Positions 20,801 through 28,281 are shown, counted from the stretch's first letter. The stretch: DNA of 64,000 bases from Paludibacteraceae bacterium (GCA_024401555.1 JAKSKV010000012.1:18281-82280); one strand, 5' to 3'. Notes: generated by a model from the letters alone, not told the origin. Numbers and translations are program-made.

Positions 20801-23365
20801 AATCTTGTAGGTCGGTTTCTTCTTTTTGATGAGGAAGGTATCGATGGTGGCGCCCAAGCAGAACTGCACGGTGTCTTGGTTGAGCACCTCTTTGCCGTTG
20901 TGCGTCATTTTCGGTTCCTTCATGTTCTCCATGTTGATGACGATGTGAATTTCGTCGTTGCACAAGGATTCCTTGTTCCTACCGATGTATGGGGTGGCGT
21001 ATAAAACAGAGACGGTATCGCTCTTGGTTACTTTGATGCAGCTGTCCTGTTCCCATTCTGGGTGAAGACCGAATAGATAATCGATGTGTGATACCTCGAT
21101 TGGATTGCTGATGATCTTGTCCACCCTTGTGAAGACGAAGTCAACCACATAAGCGCTGTCCACTTTACAGATCTTATGCATGTAGTTGAGCAACTCATCT
21201 TTGTTGTAACCATCCAGTTTCGCGGGAGCCTTCTCCCAGAATCGCTTAACATCCAACCAGTTACAAGAGTCGCTGTATAGTATGTTGTTTGCGTTTCGGA
21301 GCTCCCCATGTCTGTTGATGGCAAGTTGGCAAAGATCGATGATGCTATCTCGCTTCACCTTCATCCATCTGGCGCTATCCTCTTTCGCGATGGCTGCCAA
21401 ATCGAAGTTGTGCTCCCTGAGCATGACGCTGTTGATGGTGTCGAATTTGATGCAGTCATCTTCGCAGGCGTCGATTCTAATGGTGTCGGGTATCTCGATG
21501 CATTCGAACTTAAAGTTCATTCCTACTTTGGTAGGTTCGCCGTTGATGCCACCACCACCTCCGCCGCCGCCACCGCCGCCACCGCCAAGATCCATGTCGC
21601 CATCTCCGTTTCCGAAGCCGAATAGGTCGGAACATGGAATCCTTTCTCTTTGCTCGAATTCGGAAGTGGGATTACTATAGGATTTTGCCACCTCTCCGCT
21701 GATGGCGCCTGTGACAGAGACTTGACTCTGCGAAATCACCTCTGAACCACCTCCTGTCAAAGCGCTCTGTGCTGCGTATGAGGCGCTGTCCACACAAGCG
21801 GTGAATGTAATGGTGATGATAGTGGTGTCGTTCAGTGTTTCTGGAATGAGTCCATTATATTGAAGTTTTATGTACTGTTCGGTAGGTGATTCTGCGGAGA
21901 ACGCAGCTCCCTTTCTTTTTATGCAATTTTCTATTTTTGCGGTTTTGCCTGGTGAAGTAAAGAATTCTGGCCTAAACCAACCGTTAATGGTGTCTTGTGT
22001 GTAGGTATAGCTGCTGGTGCTTGTAGTCGGTGTTCCGGAAGCGTTGATACCGAATGCGAATCCCTTCTCATCTCTCAATGCTTCGAAAACGGCGCCTGTC
22101 ATGGAGAAGTTGGAAACTTCTGTGGTGTAATCGGGCAGTTTGATGTCCAATTTGAAGTTGTTGAGGTTCTCGATGTATTTACCAGTGTTGATGTCTATAG
22201 CATATTCTATGCAAGAAGGACTGACGACTCTACCAGTTTGGACAGCCTCTACCTCTGTGGAGGGTACTCCTGTGACTATGAGGACGTCGGTGAGCAGGTG
22301 TTGTTCTACACCTCCTTTGAGTTTGATATGCAACTCCTTTCCGTCCTTGTCCAAAAATTTACCTATCCCTTTGTTGTTTATTTGGTTGTCAAGCTTTTGT
22401 ATGAGTTGGTCATAGCCTTTGGAGTAGGTTGTTGTGTCGTCGGCGACAGTTAGATCAGAGCAACCTGTATGTTGGAATACCACATTATCCATGCTGCTGA
22501 CTACATTTTCTCCCTTGCCATCTATCAATCCGGCGTCTTTGTCGATATACAGGGGTGAGTCATCTTTTTTGGAGGTACCCGCACAAACGACACCAACCAC
22601 AATGTCTCCAGCTCCATTGAATTGTTTGGCCAATTCGACGCTCTCGACTAAGGGATCTCCTGGCTCTCCTCCCAAGCCACCAGGCATGAATGAACTGAGT
22701 GGATAGTAGGCGATGTTCATCTTCTCTTTCCCCTTTTTCTGGTAGATGATGGTCAGTGTCCAACCTCCGAATTTTGTGCTGATCTCTCCTTCAGTGTAGG
22801 AGTCGCAACTGCTTTGTAGATTGGCGACTGTAAAGGTGGTGCTACCTACTTGGTTGTTGTTGATGGCGGTGTTGAAGAATGCGGTTAGATCGGCGTGACA
22901 ATTGTATATTCCTTTGGCATCTGCGAATTTCACATCGTCATTGATGAATGATGCGTTTGCCGTCACATTGGTGTAGGCGCCGCTTCCTCCCAATCTCACT
23001 TTGACACTTTGCCATTGGTTACCTATGCTTGCTCGGTCTTGGTCCAATATTTTTCCGCTCCAGGAGAGGACGGCTTTGAGAATACCATCGCTTGGACAAG
23101 GCATTTCCGGAAGACAAATTGGTGCGTTGTTAGCATTGAAAATGGACGGATTGGATTCGTCTATGTTGATTGGAATAATTTTCTGTGTCGCTTCTGTCTT
23201 GTAATCATAGCCATTCTCCAGGTTGAAATTAACGTTTCCGACCATGATGAAATCAGCCTCTCTTTCGACAACTTTGAAAGGCGCCATTTGAGCATAGACG
23301 GGAAGTACTATGTTGAAAAGCACAGCTATCGCTGTGAACCTGATAATATTCTTAAACTTTGCCAT
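11843..23365 (-). CDS. Giant (3840-residue) SprB-like surface protein, T9SS type B
   Basis: The gene starts with a signal peptide (residues 1-26, ...VLPVYAQ). Residues ~30-480 are a beta-rich N-terminal domain (AVLSWSGKILDQD, FGGWTLTIIYQK). A run of 13 glycines sits at about residues 594-606. The long middle (~700-3650) consists of dozens of ~80-100-residue Ig-like modules, each typically holding one or two Cys and phrases such as CQDTA, SGCxDT, YFWCD-like strands. Near the end is a PKD domain (YTWNFGDG), then the type B sorting domain (FVPNTMIADGEY, IFDRVGTLIYQ, GWDGTYKG, TGFITLVRP). By analogy to SprB it is a surface filament or adhesin exported by T9SS with the adjacent SprF-like protein. 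Bacteroidales are not known to glide, so attachment is more likely than motility. Codons are ordinary for the window. Confidence 0.9.
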   Translation of the reverse strand: MAKFKNIIRFTAIAVLFNIVLPVYAQMAPFKVVEREADFIMVGNVNFNLENGYDYKTEATQKIIPINIDESNPSIFNANNAPICLPEMPCPSDGILKAVLSWSGKILDQDRASIGNQWQSVKVRLGGSGAYTNVTANASFINDDVKFADAKGIYNCHADLTAFFNTAINNNQVGSTTFTVANLQSSCDSYTEGEISTKFGGWTLTIIYQKKGKEKMNIAYYPLSSFMPGGLGGEPGDPLVESVELAKQFNGAGDIVVGVVCAGTSKKDDSPLYIDKDAGLIDGKGENVVSSMDNVVFQHTGCSDLTVADDTTTYSKGYDQLIQKLDNQINNKGIGKFLDKDGKELHIKLKGGVEQHLLTDVLIVTGVPSTEVEAVQTGRVVSPSCIEYAIDINTGKYIENLNNFKLDIKLPDYTTEVSNFSMTGAVFEALRDEKGFAFGINASGTPTTSTSSYTYTQDTINGWFRPEFFTSPGKTAKIENCIKRKGAAFSAESPTEQYIKLQYNGLIPETLNDTTIITITFTACVDSASYAAQSALTGGGSEVISQSQVSVTGAISGEVAKSYSNPTSEFEQRERIPCSDLFGFGNGDGDMDLGGGGGGGGGGGGGINGEPTKVGMNFKFECIEIPDTIRIDACEDDCIKFDTINSVMLREHNFDLAAIAKEDSARWMKVKRDSIIDLCQLAINRHGELRNANNILYSDSCNWLDVKRFWEKAPAKLDGYNKDELLNYMHKICKVDSAYVVDFVFTRVDKIISNPIEVSHIDYLFGLHPEWEQDSCIKVTKSDTVSVLYATPYIGRNKESLCNDEIHIVINMENMKEPKMTHNGKEVLNQDTVQFCLGATIDTFLIKKKKPTYKIELTNHNDSYIKLFNDTVYKYVPEMTTDVAKVEVFTLVEKNNTGCAGDTFKLYIEVLNVEASKKPTVQEDTFSCLGRIGDSISIKIADLNGVDEMRRKGFDVRWLLKRDATIGDSTLQENVTEINVPIDSVGKFTYGAQYYYLGCSSDVDEVEVEVHELAGKVTQDSIKFCQYVEPKSIDILDYITKPLDTDTLYWFPTNKGLINNPTFEEKDSMSLDRLLSLANFNECGEKQFIVRAKNIHGCFGDTSLIKINVLCFDSTRSKFDKEGDSVLYCVGDEVKTIDQFIVKERYPLEDGYVWEWFKDVNYAPTNTVKGPTPYAPDEISIYSNQPSNTTYYVTRKDSNNCVSHPAAFKVVVDNAISEMPLIDDPRALEYRNDTFVTLGFCKGVQAYPSNVLPLIPTLENYQLEWSEKDGHDVRCDTTVKRESDAHKNKFQQIPVNTDVVSKSYYCIRQSTVLGCKGPWKNVEIVINDSVREMPQVEDIILCQGKDSVQVKDYVQFNATESLGINYFDKNKNVIPITDSAYVLAKEAGKFTKVNNNNLYYVSLTNTKTQCEGKKVAVDVIINPKPKLPQMNEDTTVYLCANGDTVNLGKRVEAAIDPSDYDTRIVWTPNDTVITNGDISSLYKFYQQDSVTLCAGDPIEITVKVSNTIKYTPFGTKRFCYGESISIRDTVNRLLRHNDNVIAKSGLKYNVYLLNGDSRGIEITQNVKSSKSRHESDTTRYLINIYDEVSGCEKRDTATIIFHALPDAKVVEKIEACQDVAITLPTPTNQDFNYIWKRSAGDKIEGVPTLLALSADETITLTEENKLTGCQDTFEVKVTVFPTPANALVRDTVFCQSTSSKEVKAEIRTSDDAYNKETANFSLLWFNSAMESVENPLDMDTITMNELSQALSYTVRQRNNITQCFRDTTITVTLKKSPVLAMPDLKAVCEPDTISFVQQVNKYLSENIASTNLANLTGVQFKYGKIINGSLSALTKEQAEEITYTSDIDSVLYTYTLTDVDNVCSASDSVFITINKKPLVPVIESGLDTIYFCQDDAPIRIGAEDKNEEKYPTAIYWGDYKSTQASDSLTISEHKGNYMAFAKNEATGCVSDLDTIHAVISYPIDFIKIAPQHLCFRDSLDLYGMVEKQVGQNKKNSKSDLRFNIYRMSGNVSLPTPIVKKVGSNKAINENDTTRYAIEIKDYVSGCEFHDTATVIFHGLPVIDKIQDIVVCQYQDTALPTPDKGYMYEWFRASNDMLINDPSHFNTDIKEYLYLKATEQFEEHQLSCYDSLNVYMDVQTIPTSAGVASDTFCQFSGEHLIKAEIRESLDNPRNDLSIQWIDEEGNTVPNPINTDEVEVNGKSRALKYTIRQYNKITGCYKDTIVPFVVNKGLDLQMEDLKAVCQPEVIDFRGKVLDYLTTANTNISNVGNCDITFGKIVNLSESALTDEEASNIAYTEGIDSMLYVYHVKDNVCESADSVYVTINRKPATPVIEEGIDTIYFCASNQEMRLVAKQENDKRNTKIFWGDYNSTTYGDTLAISGHTPVAKYTAFSKNILSGCTSGFDTIIAVVKETIKVEPIGEEGTIVKCEGEIIDLYELAYNSFKFNKAPNSSIKFSATENGYPISEDELRNISRTSQDTSHYLFTVEDDVTGCDATNRLTLIYHKNPTFAIEGTTILCEGENIELKATGEERPVSFAWMFKESSTVVNTTDAFLYRNLTHDTTVVLIEKLSGTLCADTVSQFIKVNVAPTQLADTAIAMCQDTAAKKNELINMNRSNDEIQGYLIKWYDDNDTPLSETESIEVDKRNAATFKYQVETINKNTGCVSQRSNVVVTVNPQITIGLDHPDTICQPFTYDLAGSLAATISGGTRPTYVNTTLNGTEITNDDAIAESGLYTVHYTDDNQCDAAKTISVQFFEQPGTPQLIGDTIVCQGSPTVKLTAKRVGANSVNQTFEWKSAAETTVSDTLFLSTQNYGKTPYTLRAVDKKSQCFSEPIKFNFDIRESIGFSPIGLLEGCYGTTIDLAEKLKGAHSGSDEEKTLSYYFLTEANSLNAIDTPERIAQSGRYVVKASETESGCARQDTVEVLFHDSLAITTEGTTVICQGEEINDLKALNADDYLWIRANGTHSNGAQFPFATSVQQSERFQIIGEKKVGSLFCKDSIYLNITVNTIPAILPDTNIFLCQDTAGTPQSIARSVIAQENEKLTLVWRDAAGDTLFNGTDKATSPITEEGTTHYFVSQVNKETQCTNKAAEVVVNVLPQINIHFEDTTTCVPNSISLSNIASTAATAGKHTDDITIIAYDLMNNGNATDVSDQADALTQEGTYRVRYQYESNGVTCQSENAIQLHFNKQPIRPAIADQNFCQKSGDHELVGKVNSTHVRLLWEDLSVYPAKVDTNTATVSTDIATQKMFLIRQIQDLSGCVSEADTAMITIYPAIESIDKDTAICFGEAVDLNQFAKGSYLGGTPKYSVSFKNADGQNFTADHVTKSNTYFAFYADSANVCRDTATFKIEVDQPIELSIEGTGFACTDQTVTLSVSGAEQYEWSNGEKGDQISVTSEESAIKQYTVEGRRLFHDIYCAKDTTVSVEFRNAVTPRVLTFDTCAGNPVTIQDVILKNQVAETVDTIWNRTDDIRYSNLQQNLGKTGSYEIAVHNDEGCHAHHTLAVKMHQVDNLKVDRQASTYCYGSLANFSVSGENARSFEWNNLNDGTIKEGARYDEPITGNTDFMLIATEKELGCQDTVRFSVEAYPKKNIIITGNPNSCRDSIITLSVESALTDIQWNFGDSIVKERTIHFVAEESKKLLVSGIDENGCPTEESILTDVVYLDDPTILFDLIEDSEYALSDDVNEIELRESNIQSGSEKITYTWNFGDGRSWKEVGSNYVTHSYNDTIIRSRRDIPVNLVVEHEYGCKKSANTILKIDPFIFVPNTMIADGEYVFMENYDLQIFDRVGTLIYQGRGWDGTYKGMPASEDTYFYALTYYEKGEKIIKTGFITLVRP
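21548..21586 (-). repeat. Polyglycine tract (13 GGN codons) in the giant protein
   Basis: Thirteen consecutive glycine codons using mixed third bases (GGC, GGT and GGA). It separates the N-terminal domain from the Ig-like array and probably acts as a flexible linker. Changes in multiples of three would keep the frame. Confidence 0.9.
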
Positions 23366-23421
23366 GAGCGGTAAGTGATGGTTTTAAATAATAAAGTGTA
23401 ATATCCCCTACAAAAACTGTG

Positions 23422-23429
23422 CAAAGGTA
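23422..23429 (-). promoter_or_regulatory. -7 element for the giant adhesin/SprF operon
   Basis: Minus-strand TACCTTTG matches TAnnTTTG and lies 57 bases upstream of the ATG at 23365. No clear -33 element. Confidence 0.55.
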
Positions 23430-23601
23430 CTTATTTTTTGTCTTCTTTTTTGTCTTTTGTGTTTAAATTTGGTCGTATGTGGGGATGTTCCGCTTTTGTG
23501 ATAGATTTAGATATTGAAAATTAAAATGTGTTTATAATTGTCAAAAATTTTAAATTAAGGATGTTTGTTATTGAAAGGTGGAAAAAATAGCGTAAAAGGT
23601 G

Positions 23602-23632
23602 TTGCGTAGAAGTGTTTAATGTTGTATCTTTG
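23602..23632 (+). promoter_or_regulatory. Promoter of rplU-rpmA
   Basis: A -33 TTG (23602-23604) and a -7 TATCTTTG (23625-23632) are 20 bases apart, the expected Bacteroidetes spacing. The start would be near 23640, giving a ~70-base leader. Confidence 0.7.
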
Positions 23633-23659
23633 CGCAGTTTTTCCTTCGTGGTATAATAA

Positions 23660-23678
23660 GTGGTCCAAAGGGATCCAC
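23660..23678 (+). promoter_or_regulatory. Small hairpin in the rplU leader
   Basis: GTGGTCC pairs with GGA/CCAC across an AAAG loop (7 bp, one bulged T at 23674). It may be part of a ribosomal-protein leader that senses L21; that is only a suggestion. Confidence 0.3.
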
Positions 23679-23709
23679 CACCGGATGTAATTTTAAATAA
23701 TTTTATACA

Positions 23710-24027
23710 ATGTACGCAATTGTAGAAATTCAAGGACAACAGTTCAAGGTAGAAGAGAACATGAAGTTGTTCGTACACCACATGGCTGAGGCTGAGAGCG
23801 GAAAGCAAGTGGAGTTTGAGAAAGTTTTGTTGGTTGACAACAACGGTACTGTAACAGTAGGTGCTCCAGTTATCTCTGGCGCTAAGGTTGTTGCAGAGGT
23901 TGTTTCTCCTCTTGTAAAGGGTGACAAGGTATTGGTATTCCACAAGAAGAGAAGAAAGGGTTCTCGCAAGTTGAACGGTCATCGTCAACAATTCACTGAG
24001 TTGAAAATTAAAAACGTAGTTGCTTAA
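23710..24027 (+). CDS. rplU: 50S ribosomal protein L21
   Basis: The 105-residue protein has the full bL21 pattern: [14 protein letters not shown] at the start, a central [17 protein letters not shown] and the basic C-terminal [23 protein letters not shown]21 binds 23S rRNA in the large subunit. It is followed by rpmA after 18 bases, the conserved rplU-rpmA pair, with a promoter upstream and a terminator after rpmA. Confidence 0.98.
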   Translation: MYAIVEIQGQQFKVEENMKLFVHHMAEAESGKQVEFEKVLLVDNNGTVTVGAPVISGAKVVAEVVSPLVKGDKVLVFHKKRRKGSRKLNGHRQQFTELKIKNVVA

Positions 24028-24045
24028 CTTTAAAAATTCAAGAAA

Positions 24046-24312
24046 ATGGCACACAAAAAAGGTGTTGGTAGTTCCAAGAACGGTCGTGAGTCAGCAAGTA
24101 AGCGACTCGGTGTTAAGATTTTCGGTGGTCAATTCGCAAAGGCTGGTAACATTTTGATTCGTCAACGTGGTACAGTTCACCACCCAGGTGAGAATGTTGG
24201 TATGGGTAAGGATCACACTTTGTTCGCATTGGTTGACGGTGTGGTTGTATTCAGAAAGAAGAAGGACAATCGTTCTTATGTTTCTGTAGACCCAATTGAT
24301 GCTCAAAACTAA
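24046..24312 (+). CDS. rpmA: 50S ribosomal protein L27
   Basis: The 88-residue bL27 begins [16 protein letters not shown] without the cleavable extension found in Firmicutes, so its flexible N-terminus can reach the peptidyl-transferase centre directly. The central [19 protein letters not shown] and [17 protein letters not shown] are diagnostic. Cotranscribed with rplU. Confidence 0.98.
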   Translation: MAHKKGVGSSKNGRESASKRLGVKIFGGQFAKAGNILIRQRGTVHHPGENVGMGKDHTLFALVDGVVVFRKKKDNRSYVSVDPIDAQN

Positions 24313-24332
24313 TATTTGAGTTGATAATGAAT

Positions 24333-24368
24333 ATCGGGGGATCGAGCAATCGGTTCCCCGATTTTTTT
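24333..24368 (+). terminator. Terminator of rplU-rpmA
   Basis: A 7-bp stem ATCGGGG (24333-24339) / CCCCGAT (24356-24362), followed by a run of seven T (24362-24368). Confidence 0.8.
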
Positions 24369-24401
24369 AGTGATAGGAAGGAAGTCTCTTGAATTGTTTG
24401 C

Positions 24402-24428
24402 AAAAAAAATACCCGCTGGTGGGCGGGT
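24402..24428 (-). terminator. Terminator after uvrB
   Basis: Stem ACCCGC (24411-24416) / GCGGGT (24423-24428) with minus-strand T-run from plus A-run 24402-24409. It lies 25 bases after the uvrB stop. Confidence 0.8.
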
Positions 24429-24452
24429 GGTGTCATAAAATGGGCGTTTCCC

Positions 24453-26477
24453 CTATTTCCTTTTCAATAACTCTTTTTCTAATTTGACGATTTCGTCTCT
24501 GTATTGTGCTGCCTCCAGGAATTCCAGTCGTTTGGCACACTCCTTCATTTTCTTCTTGGCGATTTCGATGGCTTTCTCAAGGTCGTTCTTTGAGAAGTGT
24601 TGCGGATCCTCCGCTGCGTAACGGTTGGTGGTTTGTCTCTCTTTCTCGTACTCTTTGCTGACAGGTTGGTTGCTTTCTGTGTTGGTGATGCCCAATACCG
24701 CTTTGCTGTTCTTTCCGACTGCTTTTGGGGTGATGTTGTGCTCTTTATTGTATTGTTGTTGTTTCTCCCTCCTTCGATTGGTCTCGTCGATGGTCAGTTG
24801 CATGCTTCTTGTAATCTTGTCTGCATACATGATGACTAGTCCATTCACGTTTCTGGCAGCTCTGCCGGCTGTCTGTGTCAAGGCTCTGTGGGAACGGAGC
24901 ATGCCCTCTTTGTCTGCGTCGAGAATGGCCACCAGAGAGACTTGCGGAAGATCCAGACCTTCTCTCAATAGGTTGACACCTACCAATACGTCGAATAATC
25001 CGTTGCGGAGGTCCTCCATGATTTTCACACGTTCCAACGTCTCCACATCCGAGTGTATGTAGTTGCTTCGTATGCCCATTTTGCATAAGTAGGCCTGTAA
25101 TTCTTCTGCCATACGTTTGGTAAGGGTGGTCACCAAGACACGCTCGTCCTTCTCCGCCCTGATTTGGATTTCTTCGATCAGGTCGTCGATTTGGTTTTGC
25201 GATGGACGAACCTCGATAACAGGGTCGAGTAGTCCTGTCGGACGGATGATTTGCTCGACAAATACGCCTTCCGACTTTTGTAGTTCGTAGTCGGCAGGGG
25301 TGGCGCTCACGTAAATAGCTTGACCGACCATGCTTTCGAATTCCTCGAATTTAAGTGGTCTATTGTCCAATGCGGAAGGCAGACGGAATCCGAAATCCAC
25401 CAAGGTGCGCTTTCTGGATGAGTCTCCTCCGTACATCGCATGGATCTGTGGAATGGTGACGTGGCTCTCGTCGATCACCAAAAGGAAATCTTTCGGGAAG
25501 TAATCCAATAAGCAGAATGGTCTCATACCTGGTTTCCTGCCGTCGAAATAGCGGGAATAGTTCTCTATGCCAGAGCAATGTCCTAACTCTCGAATCATCT
25601 CCATGTCATAGTTCACCCGTTCGTATAACCTCTTCGCCTCGAATACCTTTCCGATGCTTTGAAAATACTCCACTTGCGCCGTCAAGTCATCTCCGATTTC
25701 GATAAGCGCTCTGTTGATGCGCTCGGGGGTGGTGACGAAGAGGTTGGCAGCGTAGATGTTGAACTCTTCGAAAGACTCTATGTGCATGCCGTTCAGAGGG
25801 TCGATTGACTCGATCTCTTCAATCTCGTCTCCCCAAAAGTGGATGCGGATAATGTAGTCCGCATAGGCGAGAAAAACGTCCACAGTATCTCCCTTGACAC
25901 GGAAACGGCCGTGGTCCAGTTCTATCTCATTGCGGATGTAGAGACTCTCCACCAACTTTCTGATCAGCACATTCATACTGATCATTTGCCCTTGTTGGAC
26001 ATGGATCATTGTTTCGTGGAAGTCTTCTGGGTTACCGATGCCGTAGAGGCAGGATACGGAGGAGACGATGACTACGTCGCGTCTGCCTGATAATAGGGCG
26101 GAGGTGGCTGATAATCGAAGTTTTTCCAACTCGTCGTTGATGGCGAGGTCCTTTTCTATGTAGGTGTCGGTGTTGGGTAGGTAGGCTTCCGGTTGGAAGT
26201 AATCATAGTAAGAGACGAAGTATTCAACGGCGTTCTCCGGGAAGAACGCCTTGAATTCTCCGTATAATTGCGCCGCCAATGTTTTGTTATGACTCAATAT
26301 CAAAGTGGGTTTGTTCACCTCTTTGATGACATTGGCGATGGTAAATGTCTTTCCTGATCCTGTTACGCCAAGTAGTGTCTGATGGTCGGTCCCGGATTGG
26401 ACGCCTTTCACCAACTCTTTGATGGCTTGGGGTTGGTCTCCGGTGGGAGCGAATTCAGATACTAACTTGAAATCCAT
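24453..26477 (-). CDS. uvrB: UvrABC excision nuclease subunit B
   Basis: This 674-residue protein is the damage-verifying helicase-like subunit of nucleotide excision repair, working with UvrA and UvrC. Visible motifs: Walker A LGVTGSGKTFTIANV (about residue 38), the DNA-probing beta-hairpin region YYDYFQPEAYLP, DEAD-type LLVIDESHVTIPQ (about 337), the SF2 motifs VGVNLLREGLDLPQVSLVAILDADKEG and QTAGRAARN, and a C-terminal UVR domain (LEKAIEIAKKKMKECAKRLEFLEAAQYRDEI) that binds UvrC. Length is normal. It starts 3 bases after the small PspC gene, so the two are probably cotranscribed. Confidence 0.98.
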   Translation of the reverse strand: MDFKLVSEFAPTGDQPQAIKELVKGVQSGTDHQTLLGVTGSGKTFTIANVIKEVNKPTLILSHNKTLAAQLYGEFKAFFPENAVEYFVSYYDYFQPEAYLPNTDTYIEKDLAINDELEKLRLSATSALLSGRRDVVIVSSVSCLYGIGNPEDFHETMIHVQQGQMISMNVLIRKLVESLYIRNEIELDHGRFRVKGDTVDVFLAYADYIIRIHFWGDEIEEIESIDPLNGMHIESFEEFNIYAANLFVTTPERINRALIEIGDDLTAQVEYFQSIGKVFEAKRLYERVNYDMEMIRELGHCSGIENYSRYFDGRKPGMRPFCLLDYFPKDFLLVIDESHVTIPQIHAMYGGDSSRKRTLVDFGFRLPSALDNRPLKFEEFESMVGQAIYVSATPADYELQKSEGVFVEQIIRPTGLLDPVIEVRPSQNQIDDLIEEIQIRAEKDERVLVTTLTKRMAEELQAYLCKMGIRSNYIHSDVETLERVKIMEDLRNGLFDVLVGVNLLREGLDLPQVSLVAILDADKEGMLRSHRALTQTAGRAARNVNGLVIMYADKITRSMQLTIDETNRRREKQQQYNKEHNITPKAVGKNSKAVLGITNTESNQPVSKEYEKERQTTNRYAAEDPQHFSKNDLEKAIEIAKKKMKECAKRLEFLEAAQYRDEIVKLEKELLKRK

Positions 26478-26480
26478 GGC

Positions 26481-26663
26481 TTAGGAATTTTTCATGATGA
26501 TGTAGCAAATCGCATAGGCGATCAAACCGCCCAATCCTGCGCTGATCAAGGTAATTACCGCATAAGCGATGCGTGCGATTGTTACGTCGATATTCAAATA
26601 TTCAGCGATGCCAGCTACTACACCGCAAACCATTTTGTTGCTTGATAAACTAAGTTTTGCCAT
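26481..26663 (-). CDS. PspC-domain small membrane protein
   Basis: The 60-residue protein is a single PspC domain: a polar start (LSSNKMVCGVVAGIAEYLNIDVTIARIAYAV) and a long hydrophobic segment (VITLISAGLGGLIAYAICYIIM) that spans the membrane. PspC of enterobacteria senses envelope stress together with PspB; stand-alone PspC domains are common in Bacteroidetes and their role is unclear. It lies between pepD and uvrB on the same strand, 3 bases before uvrB. No phage-shock genes are nearby. Confidence 0.88.
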   Translation of the reverse strand: MAKLSLSSNKMVCGVVAGIAEYLNIDVTIARIAYAVITLISAGLGGLIAYAICYIIMKNS

Positions 26664-26702
26664 ATTCGTATTATTTTAAATTATTATGAATTGTTGTCGA
26701 GA

Positions 26703-28145
26703 TTATATATTCTCCAAGATATATACGAGGTGTTTCCAATGCTTTTGAACGGTTGGGATCTCGCAACGCTCCGCTGGAGAGTGGTTTCCTATGATCGTAG
26801 GACCGATGGATATCATATCCATGTTAGGATATTTCTCTATGATTAGTCCGCACTCCAAACCTGCGTGGATGGCGCCTACGTGAGGCTTTTCTCCAAACAA
26901 CTTTTCGTAGGATTCCGCCACCAGTTTCTTGATGTCGGAATTCATGTTGGGTTTCCATCCAGGATATCCGTCGCTGTGGGTGACCTTCGCTCCCGCTAAT
27001 GAGAACACCGCTTCCACGCGGTCTTTTATGTCATGTTTCTTGCTGTTGACGGAACTACGTTGGCTCGTGGCGACTACGATTTTCCCTTCCTTGTTTTTGA
27101 TGGAGGCTAGGTTGGTCGAGGTCTCTGGCAAGTTTTCTAACTCTTTGCTCATCTCGATGACTCCGTGAGGGCAGGCGTATAGCGCATTGATCAAACGGTT
27201 GGATCCATCCTGTTCATAAATCGTATCTGCTGATTCTGTGGATTCCAAATCGATGGTAAGCGCTTTCTCCGTAGGGTACTCCTCTTCCATGGTTTGGATG
27301 AAGTGGTTGAGATCTATTCTGATCGTCTCTTTTTGATTCCAGTCTATGCAGATGGTGGCGTTCGCCTCTCTTGGGATGGCGTTGTGAAGATTGCCTCCCT
27401 CTATGTCGCATAAATAAAGTGGAATTTTCTTTGATTCTTGCCAGAGGAATCTGGACAAGATCTTGATTGCGTTTCCTCTTCCTTTGTTGATGTCGTCGCC
27501 GGAATGTCCTCCTTGTAGGCCTTTGACATATATTTTCAAAAAGAATGCGTTCTTGGGTGCTGCAACTCTCTGAATGTCGAAATAGGCGACGGTGTCAATT
27601 CCTCCCGCACATCCGATGCAGAAACGTCCGTCCTCTTCTGAATCCAGATTGATAAGCTTATTTGATTGAATCCAATTGCTCTTTACATGTTGAGCGCCGG
27701 TCAGACCACGCTCCTCGTCAACGGTGAAGAGGCATTCGATAGGCCCATGTTGGATGGTGTCGGAAGATAATATCGCCAACATAGCCGCTACACCGATACC
27801 GTCGTCCGCACCCAATGTAGTGCCTTCCGCTTTGAGCCAGTCGCCTTCAACGATGGTTTTGATAGGATCGTTGTCGAAGTCGTGCGCTGTGCCCGCATTT
27901 TTTTCGCAAACCATGTCCATATGCGCTTGCAGTACCACGGATGGTGCGTTTTCCCTTCCTTTGGCCGCTTTTTTTCTGATAAGGACATTTCCTACCTCAT
28001 CAGATTCGGTCTGGAATCCGTGCGATTTCCCGAATTCTTGTAAAAACTTACCGATTCGTTCCTCTTTTCCTGATGGATGGGGTATATCGCAAATTTTCTT
28101 GAATTGCGACCATATCTCTTTGGGCTCTAACTCTTCTATCGTCAT
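26703..28145 (-). CDS. pepD: Aminoacyl-histidine dipeptidase (cytosol non-specific dipeptidase), M20
   Basis: The 480-residue cytosolic metallopeptidase splits dipeptides including Xaa-His. The di-zinc M20 motifs are all present: LQAHMDMVCEKN (first His and Asp, about residue 81), TLGADDGIGVAAM (bridging Asp), TVDEERGLTGA (catalytic Glu and ligand Glu), INLDSEEDGRF, and the late ligand His in AIHAGLECGLI. The central lid/dimerisation domain carries GGHSGDDIN. Length matches PepD of Bacteroides and E. coli (~485). It precedes the PspC gene by 39 bases on the same strand. Confidence 0.95.
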   Translation of the reverse strand: MTIEELEPKEIWSQFKKICDIPHPSGKEERIGKFLQEFGKSHGFQTESDEVGNVLIRKKAAKGRENAPSVVLQAHMDMVCEKNAGTAHDFDNDPIKTIVEGDWLKAEGTTLGADDGIGVAAMLAILSSDTIQHGPIECLFTVDEERGLTGAQHVKSNWIQSNKLINLDSEEDGRFCIGCAGGIDTVAYFDIQRVAAPKNAFFLKIYVKGLQGGHSGDDINKGRGNAIKILSRFLWQESKKIPLYLCDIEGGNLHNAIPREANATICIDWNQKETIRIDLNHFIQTMEEEYPTEKALTIDLESTESADTIYEQDGSNRLINALYACPHGVIEMSKELENLPETSTNLASIKNKEGKIVVATSQRSSVNSKKHDIKDRVEAVFSLAGAKVTHSDGYPGWKPNMNSDIKKLVAESYEKLFGEKPHVGAIHAGLECGLIIEKYPNMDMISIGPTIIGNHSPAERCEIPTVQKHWKHLVYILENI

Positions 28146-28242
28146 CGTAACTCTTTTTATTTATTCAGTGTAAAGATAGTTTTTTGTGTGGATGTAGGCA
28201 ATAAAAGAGAGACGAAAGATAGATTGTTTTGTTAAACTAAAT

Positions 28243-28281
28243 AAAAAAATAAGCTTGGAACTTCAGGGAAAAGTTCCAAGC
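28243..28281 (-). terminator. Strong terminator of the small transcript next to pepD
   Basis: An 11-bp perfect stem (28253-28263 with 28271-28281, CTTGGAACTT core), a 7-base loop and a minus-strand run of seven T (plus A 28243-28249). No gene reads into it except the predicted small RNA. Confidence 0.85.

Larger units (their letters stand above)
23366..23709. other. Divergent intergenic region between the giant adhesin gene and rplU
   Basis: The 344 bases hold a minus-strand -7 element (23422-23429), the rplU promoter (23602-23632) and a short hairpin in the rplU leader (23660-23678). The part between 23430 and 23600 is AT-rich with no feature I can support. Confidence 0.7.

Noticed and set aside
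23521-24054. A minus-strand 177-codon frame overlapping rplU
   Set aside because: It covers the rplU promoter and coding sequence and shows no protein-like pattern.
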